A stretch of DNA of 54,838 bases from Natrialba chahannaoensis JCM 10990 (GCF_000337135.1 NZ_AOIN01000014.1:10567-65404); one strand, 5' to 3'. Shown: positions 8,759 through 17,598, numbered from the stretch's first letter. Notes: a model not told the origin generated them from the letters alone. Numbers and translations: made by a program.

Positions 8759-9823
8759 ATGGAGAACGAGCCCACCATCGGGCACCAATCCCCGCTCGTC
8801 CCACCAACTCCCGCGCTTGACAGTGAGACGGATCCGATTACGGACCGAGAACAGGACCCGCTTCCCGAATCTGTGACAGATCTCCTCGCGCGCTACGAGG
8901 ATATCATTGGGGATCGAGGGGACTCACTCTGGCGCTGGCTCTACGGCGCGTTCCCCGAATTTCGACTCTCGTGTGTCGCCGACAAGTATGGCTCGCGAGT
9001 TCGGACGGCAAAACTTCTCTCGTCGCTGTTCATTACGATCGCAGACGATGTTGCGGAGCTGCATGGCGACCGGGAAACGTTCGCACAGCTAGCGAACGTC
9101 CCGTTCGACAGCCAGTGTGCCGATCCCAATTGTGCGGGCGTCGACAGCCCCGTAGTCGACCTCGCGATCGACGTCTGGAGCCGCTTTCGGGAGCTGTACG
9201 ACGCGGGCCCCCGTGCAACCGAGTTCGGCGATCTCCTCGCGTTCGACCTGCGGCAGGTGCTCGACGCCATCGAGTACTCGCTGCTCGCGAATCGCGACCC
9301 CAATCTCGTCTCGGAGCAGGAGCTGTGGACCTACGACTCTGCCAACATGATGGTGTTCGTCCACGCCCTCACCGATCTGGCGAACGCACCAACGTTCGAC
9401 CGAGCAGAACTCGCTTCGCTCCGACAGGTGCTCGACAGAACTCAGCGTATGGCCCGGATCGGCAACTGGCTCGCGACTTGGCAGCGCGAACTCGCCGAGG
9501 GCGACTACAGTTCAGGCGTGGTCGTCCGCGCGATTGAAACGGGCGTGATCGATCCCACAGAGTTGCAGCACCTGCGCTCGGCTGCAAGGTTAGAATCAAT
9601 GGCGGACTCGGAATCAGTAACAACAACGGAACGGTTCGACACGCTCGTTCGAGCCGTCAAACGCTCGTCCGTCGAAGCCTACTTCCTCGATCGCTGGCGT
9701 ATCGAATGTGCCGACGCGGCGCGGTTCGACAACGCGCTCGCAAGCATCGACCTCGGAGCGTACCTCGGCGGGTTCGAGACGATTCTGTGCTCACACGTTG
9801 CGAAACGGAATATGACGCGCTAA
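8759..9823 (+). CDS. class I terpene-synthase-like protein (paralogue 1)
   Basis: A 354-residue alpha-helical protein with both metal-binding motifs of class I terpene synthases. The Asp-rich motif is ITIADDVAE (Asp96, Asp97, Glu100). The NSE triad is Asn236-x3-Thr240-x3-Glu244 in NWLATWQRE, followed by GDYSSGVVVRAIETG, which resembles the conserved stretch after NSE in bacterial cyclases. The 140-residue spacing between motifs is also typical. The Arg pyrophosphate sensor usually found about 46 residues before NSE is not obvious; that place holds ELWTYDSANMM. No C-terminal RY pair is seen. It may ionise a prenyl diphosphate, or be a diverged relative. About 70 percent similar to the next gene. 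Confidence 0.65.
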   Translation: MENEPTIGHQSPLVPPTPALDSETDPITDREQDPLPESVTDLLARYEDIIGDRGDSLWRWLYGAFPEFRLSCVADKYGSRVRTAKLLSSLFITIADDVAELHGDRETFAQLANVPFDSQCADPNCAGVDSPVVDLAIDVWSRFRELYDAGPRATEFGDLLAFDLRQVLDAIEYSLLANRDPNLVSEQELWTYDSANMMVFVHALTDLANAPTFDRAELASLRQVLDRTQRMARIGNWLATWQRELAEGDYSSGVVVRAIETGVIDPTELQHLRSAARLESMADSESVTTTERFDTLVRAVKRSSVEAYFLDRWRIECADAARFDNALASIDLGAYLGGFETILCSHVAKRNMTR

Positions 9824-10084
9824 GGATGTCGGTTACCGCTATCAACGAGGCGGACACGAGCCTACGGACAGTCGTCTGCAACTCTGACGAGGAGAATCAC
9901 GGGAGTGGCGTGTTGCATCAGGTTCGGTGTCTCATCTGATGGGACATGACCACCATAGCAATGCGTTCTAGCTACCGTAATCGATCGTACCGGAAGTGCG
10001 ATAAGCTGGCGTCAGAGTCCACGTGTGGCGACTATGGGTGGTCATCCCGATAATTCTCGGAACCGTTGTATCAACAACTCAATG

Positions 10085-10095
10085 ATACAACTAAT
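10085..10095 (+). promoter_or_regulatory. promoter element of terpene-synthase-like paralogue 2
   Basis: ATACAACTAAT is identical to the element before paralogue 1 and lies 34 bases before the chosen ATG at 10119. Upstream, GGCGACTATGGGTGGTCATC at about 10027-10046 echoes the paralogue 1 block. Between 9824 and 10020 I see no gene or recognisable site. Confidence 0.5.
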
Positions 10096-10118
10096 GGATT
10101 GTAATGTCTATTGGTAAT

Positions 10119-11144
10119 ATGGTGCATAAACAGTCCGACGAAAATCAGCCCTCGATCGTCCCCTCCATCACCGATATCGACAGCGAATCAGATCCTATTT
10201 TGGACCGTGAACAGGACCCTTTCCCCAAACCGGTTGCTGACTACATTGCACGGTACGACAAGGTCATCGGCGACAGGCCACACTCGACGTGGCGCTGGGG
10301 CTACAACGGGACTCCTGAGGTTCGACTCTCGTGTGTTGACGATGAATTGGAAAACCGCGTCCGAACGGCAAAGTTACTCGCAACGATGTACATCACAATT
10401 GCGGACGATATTGCAGAGCGTCATAACGATCAGGCGACGCTCGCGGAGTTGATACCCATCCCATTCGACAATCAGTCCACCGATCCCGAGAAAGACAGTG
10501 TTGACAGTGAGATAATTGACCTCAGTACCGATATCTGGAACCAATTCCGGGAACGATACGATGCGAGCCCGCGGGCGGCCGAGTTCGTCGACCTTTTCGA
10601 GTTCGATCTGCGACAGGTTCTCGATGCGGTCGAATACTCACTGCTCACCAATCGTTCCCCCGATCTCGTCTCGGAGCAGGAGCTGTGGACTTACGACTCC
10701 TACAACATGATGGTGTACGTCTACGCCGTCATTGACCTGGCGAACGCACCGGAATTTGACCGAGCAGACCTTTCCACGCTTCGGCAGGTAACTCACAGAA
10801 CCCAGCGCATGGCCCGGATCGGCAACTGGCTCGCGACCTGGCAGCGGGAACTCGCCGAAGGTGATTTCAGTTCGGGAGTGGTCATCCGCGCGGTCGAAAC
10901 GGACGTAATCAACCGCGAAGACTTGCACACACTGCGCGCTACTGCGGAGCACGGGCAGGCGTCAGAAACAGTGGACGAGATCGTTCGGAGTATCGAGCGC
11001 TCGTCTATCGAAGATGACTTCCTCGACCGCTGGCGCGTCGAGTATGCCGAGGCGGCGCGCTTCAACGATGCACTCGAGAGCGTCGACCTTGAGGAATATC
11101 TTGAGGGGTTTGAGACGATCCTGGACTCGTACGTTGCGTGGTGA
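10119..11144 (+). CDS. class I terpene-synthase-like protein (paralogue 2)
   Basis: 341-residue tandem paralogue of the preceding gene. With the ATG at 10119, rather than 10104, its motifs fall on exactly the same residue numbers as in paralogue 1: ITIADDIAE at Asp96-Asp97-Glu100 and NWLATWQRE at Asn236-Thr240-Glu244, followed by GDFSSGVVIRAVETD. This ungapped match supports the start. The region around LVSEQELWTYDSYNMM is nearly identical between the two and may mark the family's own active-site surface. Divergence is moderate and spread out, so this is an old duplication with both copies kept intact. Product and substrate are unknown. Confidence 0.65.
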   Translation: MVHKQSDENQPSIVPSITDIDSESDPILDREQDPFPKPVADYIARYDKVIGDRPHSTWRWGYNGTPEVRLSCVDDELENRVRTAKLLATMYITIADDIAERHNDQATLAELIPIPFDNQSTDPEKDSVDSEIIDLSTDIWNQFRERYDASPRAAEFVDLFEFDLRQVLDAVEYSLLTNRSPDLVSEQELWTYDSYNMMVYVYAVIDLANAPEFDRADLSTLRQVTHRTQRMARIGNWLATWQRELAEGDFSSGVVIRAVETDVINREDLHTLRATAEHGQASETVDEIVRSIERSSIEDDFLDRWRVEYAEAARFNDALESVDLEEYLEGFETILDSYVAW

Positions 11145-11187
11145 AATACAGTGTGCGTGAGGTGTTGGTCGTTGGTCGCCGATACAC

Positions 11188-12381
11188 TCACTCGAGTGCG
11201 CCGTCGATCGCCTGCTCAAGGTCGTTGATCAGGTCGTCGACGTGCTCGATGCCGACCGAGACGCGGACGAGGCCGTCCGTGAGCCCCGCATCGATGCGCT
11301 CCTCGCGCGGAATCGTGGCGTGGGTCATCGGCGCGGGCTGTTCGATCAGGCTCTCGACGCCGCCGAGACTCTCCGCGAGTGTGAACACCTCGGTGTTCGA
11401 GACGACCTCGCTCGCCTCCTCCAGGCTGGCATCGAGTTCGAAGCTTAGCATACCACCGAAGTCGGCCATCTGTTCGCTGGCGATCTCGTGGCCAGGATGG
11501 GACTCGAGTCCGGGGAAGTAGACGCGGTCGACGGCCGGGTGGTCGTCGAGCCACTCCGCGATGGCGCGGGCGTTCTCGCAGTGGCGATCCATCCGGACGG
11601 GCAGGGTCTTGGTACCGCGGAGGACGAGGAAGCTCTCGAAGGGGCCGGGCGTCGCGCCGACGGCGTTCTGATAGAAGCCAAAGCGCTCGTCCAGTTCCTC
11701 GTCGTTCGTGAGGAGTGCGCCGCCGACCACGTCGGAGTGGCCGCCGAGGTACTTGGTCAGCGAGTGCGAGACGATGTCAGCACCGAGGTCGAGGGGCTGC
11801 TGGAGGTACGGCGTCGCGAAGGTGTTGTCGATCGCACAGAGTGCGTCGTGGTCGTGGGCGATGTCCGCTGCGCCCGCGATGTCGACGATCGACATGAGTG
11901 GGTTCGTCGGCGTCTCGAGCCAGAGCAGTTCGGTGTTCTCCTGGAAGGCCGCGTCGATGGCGTCGAGGTCGGTCATGTCGACGAACGTGAACTCGATATC
12001 GTAGTTCTCGTACACCTGCGTGAAGATGCGGTGGGTGCCGCCGTAGACGTCGTTGCCCGTGACGACGTGGTCGCCAGAGTCAAGCAGGTTGAGCACGGTG
12101 TTGATCGAAGCCATCCCGCTCGCGAACGCACGGCCGTACTCGGCGTTCTCGAGGCTGGCGAGATTCGCTTCGAGATCGGATCTGGTCGGGTTACCGGTTC
12201 GCGAGTACTCGTAGCCGCGGTGCTCTCCCGGAGCGTCCTGCTCGTACGTTGAGTTCGCGTGGATCGGCGTCATCAGCGCGCCCGTCTCCTCGTCGGGCTC
12301 CTGGCCGGCGTGAATCGATCGCGTTTCGATCCGGAACTGATCTGCGTCGGCGTCGGTGGGGAAATCAGCGTCGTCGTCCAT
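11188..12381 (-). CDS. cystathionine gamma-synthase/lyase-type PLP enzyme
   Basis: 397-residue enzyme of the Cys/Met-metabolism PLP family (cystathionine gamma-synthase, gamma-lyase, O-acetylhomoserine sulfhydrylase). The Schiff-base lysine is Lys210 in SHSLTKYLGGHSD. Other family marks are YSRTGNPTRSDLE, the phosphate-holding SGMASI, LETPTNPLM and the PLP-stacking NDVYGGTHR. The start is the ATG at 12381, after which an acidic 15-residue lead precedes FRIETRSIHAGQEPD, the usual beginning of the fold. The exact reaction among beta/gamma elimination or replacement cannot be assigned from sequence. It converges with paralogue 2 across 43 bases. Confidence 0.88.
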   Translation of the reverse strand: MDDDADFPTDADADQFRIETRSIHAGQEPDEETGALMTPIHANSTYEQDAPGEHRGYEYSRTGNPTRSDLEANLASLENAEYGRAFASGMASINTVLNLLDSGDHVVTGNDVYGGTHRIFTQVYENYDIEFTFVDMTDLDAIDAAFQENTELLWLETPTNPLMSIVDIAGAADIAHDHDALCAIDNTFATPYLQQPLDLGADIVSHSLTKYLGGHSDVVGGALLTNDEELDERFGFYQNAVGATPGPFESFLVLRGTKTLPVRMDRHCENARAIAEWLDDHPAVDRVYFPGLESHPGHEIASEQMADFGGMLSFELDASLEEASEVVSNTEVFTLAESLGGVESLIEQPAPMTHATIPREERIDAGLTDGLVRVSVGIEHVDDLINDLEQAIDGALE

Positions 12382-12516
12382 ACAGAGCAACGCGTCGTGC
12401 CGTCGGATTATTGTTACTGTTACGATCAAGGAGACTGTTTCGAGGGGACCGTTGCACGATAGTGTGTGGGAACCATCGCCATGGACAGCGGCCGAGCGGG
12501 AGCGAAAGACGTGCGT

Positions 12517-12525
12517 TTTATAACC
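12517..12525 (+). promoter_or_regulatory. TATA box of the rpl21e-rpoF operon
   Basis: TTTATAACC is centred about 32 bases before the rpl21e ATG, giving a leader of a few bases. The surrounding gap 12382-12552 also holds the divergent promoter of the PLP-enzyme gene (AT-rich AACAATAATCC on the minus strand near 12405). Confidence 0.7.
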
Positions 12526-12552
12526 ATCACCGGTCAAGACGGGCGTACGACT

Positions 12553-12861
12553 ATGCCGAAATCTAATGGCCCTCGTCAGGGAACCCGGAACAAGCTATCC
12601 AACAGTCCACGAGACCGCGGGTCCTCGCCGCCACAGCGTGCGATTCAGCAGTACGAGGTCGGTGAAAAGGTCCACCTGAAGATCGACCCAAGTGTTCACA
12701 AGGGACGCTTCCACCCACGCTTCGACGGTCACACCGGCGAAGTCATCGGCACGCAGGGCGACGCCTTCAAGGTCGAGATCAACGACGGTGGCAAGGACAA
12801 GACGCTCATCGTCACCGCAGCACACCTGCGCGCCCAGGATCGCTCGGAAGAGCGTGTCTGA
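12553..12861 (+). CDS. rpl21e: 50S ribosomal protein L21e
   Basis: Archaeal/eukaryotic-type large-subunit protein L21e, 102 residues. Hallmarks are the basic N-terminus [20 protein letters not shown], then [16 protein letters not shown] and [10 protein letters not shown] of the SH3-like barrel. The ATG at 12553 follows the TATA box at proper distance; upstream in-frame codons lie before the transcript start. rpoF follows 33 bases later, the usual haloarchaeal order. Confidence 0.97.
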   Translation: MPKSNGPRQGTRNKLSNSPRDRGSSPPQRAIQQYEVGEKVHLKIDPSVHKGRFHPRFDGHTGEVIGTQGDAFKVEINDGGKDKTLIVTAAHLRAQDRSEERV

Positions 12862-12894
12862 GACCGCACAGCGCTCTCGAACACAGATACCACT

Positions 12895-13251
12895 ATGACG
12901 ATCTTCAAAGAGATCGTCGACGAGGAGTTCCTGACGGTCTCGGAGACGAAGGGGCTGCTCGCCGACATCGAAGCCGACCGCGCACTGGACGAAGAGCGGG
13001 AACTGCCGTACGAACTCGCGCGAGCGATCGACCACGTCAACCAGTTCACCGTCCTCGAACCCGACGACGCACAGGACCTCGTCACCGATCTGCAGGAGAT
13101 CGAGAAAGTCGACGAACCGACAGCGTACAAGATCGCCAACCTCCTGCCACGTAACCGAAGCGAACTGCGCTCGGTCTACGCACAGCAGCGCTACTCGCTC
13201 TCCGGCGACGAGCTCGACGACATTCTCAACGTCGTCGCGAAGTACGCCTGA
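12895..13251 (+). CDS. rpoF: RNA polymerase subunit Rpo4 (RpoF/Rpb4)
   Basis: 118-residue archaeal RNA polymerase subunit F, the Rpb4 homologue that pairs with Rpo7 (RpoE) to form the stalk of the enzyme. The sequence is helical and acidic, with the family pattern FLTVSETKGLL near residue 12 and a C-terminal HRDC-like region (EPTAYKIANLLPRNRSELRS, residues about 78-97). It is co-oriented with rpl21e and DUF655; a separate TATA box before DUF655 suggests that the next gene can also be expressed on its own. Confidence 0.93.
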   Translation: MTIFKEIVDEEFLTVSETKGLLADIEADRALDEERELPYELARAIDHVNQFTVLEPDDAQDLVTDLQEIEKVDEPTAYKIANLLPRNRSELRSVYAQQRYSLSGDELDDILNVVAKYA

Positions 13252-13320
13252 GCGATCACCACCCGATCGAACGACGGGGGACCGACCCACGACTGCAGCG
13301 CTCGCTGCAAGCGGGCCGAC

Positions 13321-13329
13321 TCTTTAAGT
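13321..13329 (+). promoter_or_regulatory. TATA box of the DUF655 gene
   Basis: TCTTTAAGT is centred 28 bases before the ATG at 13354, giving an essentially leaderless transcript. This supports 13354 over the in-frame TTG at 13348 as the start. Confidence 0.6.
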
Positions 13330-13353
13330 ACGCCGTGCCCGTATCGCTTGACA

Positions 13354-13950
13354 ATGAGCGAAGTCGATAGCGATGGGACGGACGTTCGGCGCGCGGTCGT
13401 GTTGGACTACCTCGCACATGGCCTCTCCGACGACGGCCGACCGCAGTACGCGAAGTCGCCCGCAGGCTACGCCCTCGGGACGACGGACTTCCAGCTCTAC
13501 GAAGTCGCGTTCGACGAGGACGAACGCCTCACCATCGGCAGCGAGGTCGTCGTCGAACCCGCGTCCGAACGCGACATCGTCACCGAGAGCAACCGCGTCG
13601 AGTACGAGGACCTCTCCTCGGGCGCACAGTCTGAACTCGAGTACGTGGTCGCTGATCTCGTCGAGGAAGACGAACAGCGCTTTGTCGACTTCTACAACGA
13701 CGCCCAGCCGATCACGTTACGACTCCACCAGCTTAATCTCCTCCCCGGGATTGGGAAGAAACTCCGCAACGGGATCCTCGACGAGCGAAAGCGAAAGCCG
13801 TTCGAGAGCTTCGAGGAGCTCTCGGAACGCGTTTCCGGCCTCCACGACCCAGACGAGATCGTCGCCGAGCGGATCATCCAGGAGCTGCGCGACGAGGACC
13901 TGAAGTACCAGACGTTCGTCGGCCGGCACGAGCAAGAGCAGAATCAGTAG
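13354..13950 (+). CDS. DUF655 family protein
   Basis: 198-residue member of the archaeal DUF655 family, found next to rpl21e, rpoF and ksgA. An N-terminal OB-like beta region (residues about 15-90) precedes a helix-hairpin-helix motif, LLPGIGKKLRNGILDER near residue 130, which suggests nucleic-acid binding. The conserved neighbourhood implies a role in ribosome or RNA metabolism, but the function is not established. Here the usual DUF655-ksgA adjacency is broken by a gene on the other strand. Confidence 0.9.
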   Translation: MSEVDSDGTDVRRAVVLDYLAHGLSDDGRPQYAKSPAGYALGTTDFQLYEVAFDEDERLTIGSEVVVEPASERDIVTESNRVEYEDLSSGAQSELEYVVADLVEEDEQRFVDFYNDAQPITLRLHQLNLLPGIGKKLRNGILDERKRKPFESFEELSERVSGLHDPDEIVAERIIQELRDEDLKYQTFVGRHEQEQNQ

Positions 13951-14124
13951 ATAGCAGTGGCCGGCAGTAGAACGCAGTAATACGTAGTGGAAATCCGTAG
14001 GTAGCGAACAAAATCGGTAGGCGTAGTCACAGTCCGCTCACACTGCAAAGCACGTCCAAAGTACAAAGTAACCCTCTCAGTCAGACGTCCCGGACGGCGA
14101 CAGCGCGTCGCGTCACCGGCCCAA

Positions 14125-14631
14125 TCACTGTTCCTGCGTTGCAGACTGCTCTTCTGGTGTTCCAGACTGGTTGTCTTGTTCAGCGGACTGTTCTTCCGGT
14201 GACTGCTGGACGATCGTCAACCAGAACTCCTCGACTGACTGGACGAACTCGAGAAACTCGTCCGCGGAGACCGGCTTCTGGAGGTAGTAATCCGCCTCGA
14301 TATCGTGTGATTTGACGATTTTCTCGCCCGTGGTTGAACTAGTCAGGACGACGACTGGAATCTCACACAGCGCCGGTTCGTCCTTTAGCTCAGCGAGGAC
14401 TTCGAAGCCAGTCGTTCTGGGGAGTTGTGGCTCGAGTAAAATCAGGTCGGGTGTCGACTCGTCCGCGTAGGGCTCGCGCTGGTGGACGAAGTCGAGCGCA
14501 GATTCGCCGTCAGTGACCGAGTGAATTGTGTTGGTCAAACTAGCGTCCTGGAACGACTCGGTAAAGAGGCGGGAGTCGCCAGGATTTGGCTCGATAAGTA
14601 AGATGTCGATCGGACTGTCTGCGGCCGTCAT
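14125..14631 (-). CDS. receiver-domain protein with a Glu in place of the phospho-Asp
   Basis: 168-residue single receiver domain related to the haloarchaeal Rcp1-like response regulators, with a Gln/Glu-rich tail (residues about 145-168). The fold is intact: ILLIEPNPGDSRLFTESF at the N-terminus, VVVLTSS with the switch Thr97 and YYLQKP with the conserved Lys119. The phosphoryl-accepting Asp is replaced by Glu67 in LILLEPQLPR, and one of the acidic metal ligands is Pro15 in LLIEPN. It probably cannot be phosphorylated normally and may act as a constantly active or inert binding module. It sits between DUF655 and ksgA in the opposite direction. No kinase gene is nearby. Confidence 0.8.
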   Translation of the reverse strand: MTAADSPIDILLIEPNPGDSRLFTESFQDASLTNTIHSVTDGESALDFVHQREPYADESTPDLILLEPQLPRTTGFEVLAELKDEPALCEIPVVVLTSSTTGEKIVKSHDIEADYYLQKPVSADEFLEFVQSVEEFWLTIVQQSPEEQSAEQDNQSGTPEEQSATQEQ

Positions 14632-14753
14632 TACAGTCCGTTCCCACCGAGAGGGTAAAACAACGTGGGTCACCCGGAGGCAAAGCGCCACCGTGACCAA
14701 ACCGGACACCGCGAGACGGTGCGTTTACACCATTGCCACCCATACCGCCGGCA

Positions 14754-15608
14754 ATGAGAGACCCAGATGGACTGATCGCCCGCGCGGGCGTCCGCGGCGA
14801 TCCGAACCGCGATCAACACTTTCTCGTCGACGATCGCGTCCTCGACCGCCTGCCGACCTATCTAACTGACATCGACGCCGACACGAGCCACGTCCTCGAG
14901 ATCGGTGGAGGCACCGGTGTACTGACCGACCGACTACTCGAGACGATCGGTGCCGACGACCACCTTTCCGTCGTCGAACGAGATCCACCGCTTGCCGAGT
15001 TCCTGCAAGAGGAGTTCAGCGACGCCATCGACGCGGGTCGCCTGACCGTGATCGAGGGCGATGCACTCGAGGTCGACCTGCCCGAGTTCACGTCGTCGGT
15101 GTCGAATCTGCCCTACGGCGTCTCGAGTCAAATCACGTTCCGGCTACTGCCCGAGCAGCGTCCGCTCGTACTGATGTTCCAGCAGGAGTTTGCAGAGCGG
15201 ATGGTCGCCGATCCGGGCACTTCAGAGTACGGCCGGCTCTCGGTGTCGACCCAGCACTACGCCGACGCCGAACTCGTCGAGTCGATCCCGAAGGAGGCGT
15301 TCTCGCCGCCGCCGGCGGTCCAGAGCGCGGTTGTTCGATTGGTTCCACGGGAGCCGGAGTATGACGTGGAGAACGAGGCGTTCTTCCTTCGATTCGTCAA
15401 GGCATTGTTCACGCAGCGGCGCAAGACAATCCGCAACGGGATTCGGAATACGGCCCACATTTCGGGGCTCCAGGACCCCGACGCGGTGGTCGACGCAGCA
15501 GATGAGGACGTGCTCCAGAAGCGTGCCGGCGCGATGGCACCGGCCGAGTTCGCCGCGCTCGCGGAACTCGCGAGCGAGGTCGGTGAGCTAGAGGCGGAAT
15601 CAGAATGA
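14754..15608 (+). CDS. ksgA: 16S rRNA (adenine-N6) dimethyltransferase KsgA/Dim1
   Basis: SAM-dependent enzyme that dimethylates two adjacent adenines in helix 45 of 16S rRNA during small-subunit maturation. The start of the fold is DQHFLVDDRVLDRL, motif I is VLEIGGGTGVLT and the catalytic motif IV is SNLPYGVSS. 284 residues from the ATG at 14754; a TATA-like GCGTTTACA about 30 bases upstream supports it over the in-frame TTG at 14733. It lies in the rpl21e-rpoF-DUF655-ksgA block but must be transcribed from its own promoter because the opposite-strand receiver gene precedes it. Confidence 0.95.
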   Translation: MRDPDGLIARAGVRGDPNRDQHFLVDDRVLDRLPTYLTDIDADTSHVLEIGGGTGVLTDRLLETIGADDHLSVVERDPPLAEFLQEEFSDAIDAGRLTVIEGDALEVDLPEFTSSVSNLPYGVSSQITFRLLPEQRPLVLMFQQEFAERMVADPGTSEYGRLSVSTQHYADAELVESIPKEAFSPPPAVQSAVVRLVPREPEYDVENEAFFLRFVKALFTQRRKTIRNGIRNTAHISGLQDPDAVVDAADEDVLQKRAGAMAPAEFAALAELASEVGELEAESE

Positions 15609-15752
15609 GAGTCGGCGTCAGAATCCTGATGGAGTAATGTGGGTTCTACCGCACCAAACACCCCAAGCTGTCTGTCCGACGACGCGACCCGCGTCTGACC
15701 GACGGATACTCAAAGCTGTACGATTGAGAGAGTCGAGAGACCGACGATAGCT

Positions 15753-16922
15753 ATGGATGTTGGACTATCAGGCTTCGACTGGCTCGCAGAGACGTTTCAG
15801 GCGACCGAACTCAGAGTCGCCATCACCGTCGTAGCCGCTTGTCTCCTGATTGCGGTGTTGCTTTTTTACCGACGGTTGCAAGCCTGGATTAGCAATCGGA
15901 GCCGACCGCTGTACGGCGATATCGCCTCGACAGTCGTGCTGATCGGAACCTGTGTCTTCTCGCTCGCGATCGTCCTCGGCGTCTGGGGACAGACCGACGA
16001 GATCTACGAGCTCTCGACGGAGTCCGATCTGAGCGCGACAGTCGTCGCACAGGCGATCGCCTCGTTCATCCTGATCGTCGGTTCGTTCATCGTCATGCGG
16101 TTCGTCAAGCGCGTGCTGGACGAGGTGCTCGGCTCCGCGTCGGCCGTGACGGACCACCAGCGCGAGGTTACCCATCGCGTCTCGCAGGTCATCATCTGGT
16201 CGGTCGCGCTCGTGATGATTCTTGGCATCTGGGTCGACGACCTCGGTGGCCTCCTCGTCGGTGCCGGCTTCCTCGGCATCGTCGTCGGGATGGCCGCCCA
16301 GCAGGTCCTCGGGACGGTCCTTTCCGGCTTCGTCCTGATGTTCGCCCGCCCGTTCGAGATCGGCGACTGGATTGAAGTCGAGGATAACCAGGGGATCGTC
16401 ACCGACATCTCGATCGTCAACACGCGCATCCGATCGTTCGACGGCGAATATATCATGATCCCCAACGACGTCATCTCCTCAAGTATGGTGACGAACCGAT
16501 CGAAGCGCGGTCGCCTCCGCGTCGAAATCGACGTCGGGGTGGACTACGACGCCGACATCGAACGCGCCGCCGAACTCGCCGAGGAAACCGTCGCCGACCT
16601 CGAGCGGCCACTCTCCGCACCTGGGCCGCAAGTAATCACCAAACAGCTCGGTGACTCCTCGGTCGTGCTTGGTGTCCGCTTCTGGATCGACAAGCCAAGC
16701 GCCAGGCGGTACATGCAGGCCCAGACAGCCGCAATCAACGCGATCAAGGAGGCCTTCGACGAGGAAGGGATCGGCATCCCGTACCCACAGCGCGAACTCT
16801 CGAGTCGTCCTGACACCGATGTGCCGCTCGCAGGCGTTGGCGCGACACCGGATGGCACCTCGTCGGCGGACGAGGAGAACAGCGGCACGGAGTACCAGAT
16901 GACCGAACCGGAGGACCACTGA
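15753..16922 (+). CDS. mscS: MscS-family mechanosensitive channel
   Basis: 389-residue small-conductance mechanosensitive channel that releases solutes on hypo-osmotic shock. Four N-terminal helices (residues about 18-40, 52-77, 92-115 and 138-157) precede the pore helix GFLGIVVGMAAQQVLGTVLSGFVLMF. The beta domain follows with FEIGDWIEVEDNQGIVTDISI and the strongly conserved MIPNDVISSS. The C-terminal cytoplasmic cage ends in a Ser/Glu-rich acidic tail. The next gene begins one base after its stop, so the two are cotranscribed, an arrangement seen in other haloarchaea. Confidence 0.93.
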   Translation: MDVGLSGFDWLAETFQATELRVAITVVAACLLIAVLLFYRRLQAWISNRSRPLYGDIASTVVLIGTCVFSLAIVLGVWGQTDEIYELSTESDLSATVVAQAIASFILIVGSFIVMRFVKRVLDEVLGSASAVTDHQREVTHRVSQVIIWSVALVMILGIWVDDLGGLLVGAGFLGIVVGMAAQQVLGTVLSGFVLMFARPFEIGDWIEVEDNQGIVTDISIVNTRIRSFDGEYIMIPNDVISSSMVTNRSKRGRLRVEIDVGVDYDADIERAAELAEETVADLERPLSAPGPQVITKQLGDSSVVLGVRFWIDKPSARRYMQAQTAAINAIKEAFDEEGIGIPYPQRELSSRPDTDVPLAGVGATPDGTSSADEENSGTEYQMTEPEDH

Positions 16923-16923
16923 G

Positions 16924-17544
16924 ATGGACCTACGAGACCAACGCGGCATCGAAACGGAGGTGTATCAACCCGCGGAGGATTCGGAACTCCTCGCCGAGGC
17001 GGCGTGTGGCTACCTCGACAAACACGGCCGTGACGGCCCCGAGGCGACAATTCTCGAAGTCGGAACTGGTTCGGGCTACGTCGCCAACCGCGTCGCCGAC
17101 GAGACGGCTGCCCGTGTGATCGCATCGGATCTGAACCCACACGCAGTCCGACAGGCGCGGAGCGACGGTAGCGAGGAGGGGTCGGGCAGGGGCGGGGCCG
17201 TCGAGACCGTGCGCGCCGACCTCGTCTCGCCGTTCGCCGACGACACCTTCGACGCCGTGCTGTTCAACCCGCCGTACCTGCCGACCGAACCCGAAAACGA
17301 GTGGGACGACTGGATGGAACACGCCCTGTCTGGCGGCGAAGACGGCCGCGCCGTCATCGACCCGTTCCTCGCCGCCGTCGGGCGCGTGCTCGCCCCCGAC
17401 GGCGTCGTCTACCTGCTCGTCAGTAGCCTCACCGGCGTCGACGAAGTGGTCGAACGCGCCGGCGAGGAAGGCTTCAGCGCCGTCGCTATCGCCGACGAGT
17501 CGTTCCCGTTCGAGACGCTGACGGTACTCGAGTTACACTACTGA
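16924..17544 (+). CDS. HemK2/Mtq2-type protein glutamine methyltransferase
   Basis: 206-residue SAM methyltransferase of the archaeal HemK2 group, which modifies the GGQ glutamine of the release factor aRF1 together with Trm112. The N-terminal lead VYQPAEDSELLAEAA is characteristic, motif I is ILEVGTGSGYVANR and the substrate-binding motif is FNPPYLPTEP. It lacks the extra N-terminal domain of bacterial PrmC, as expected. It starts immediately after mscS. Confidence 0.88.
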   Translation: MDLRDQRGIETEVYQPAEDSELLAEAACGYLDKHGRDGPEATILEVGTGSGYVANRVADETAARVIASDLNPHAVRQARSDGSEEGSGRGGAVETVRADLVSPFADDTFDAVLFNPPYLPTEPENEWDDWMEHALSGGEDGRAVIDPFLAAVGRVLAPDGVVYLLVSSLTGVDEVVERAGEEGFSAVAIADESFPFETLTVLELHY

Positions 17545-17598
17545 GTCCCGTGCCCTGAATCCGAAACTACTTTTCAGGTGGCTGAACATTCTCGACTG

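Noticed and set aside
8759-11144. Squalene/phytoene synthase as identity of the tandem pair.
   Set aside because: Those enzymes have two DxxxD motifs; here the second metal site is an NSE-type N-x3-T-x3-E.
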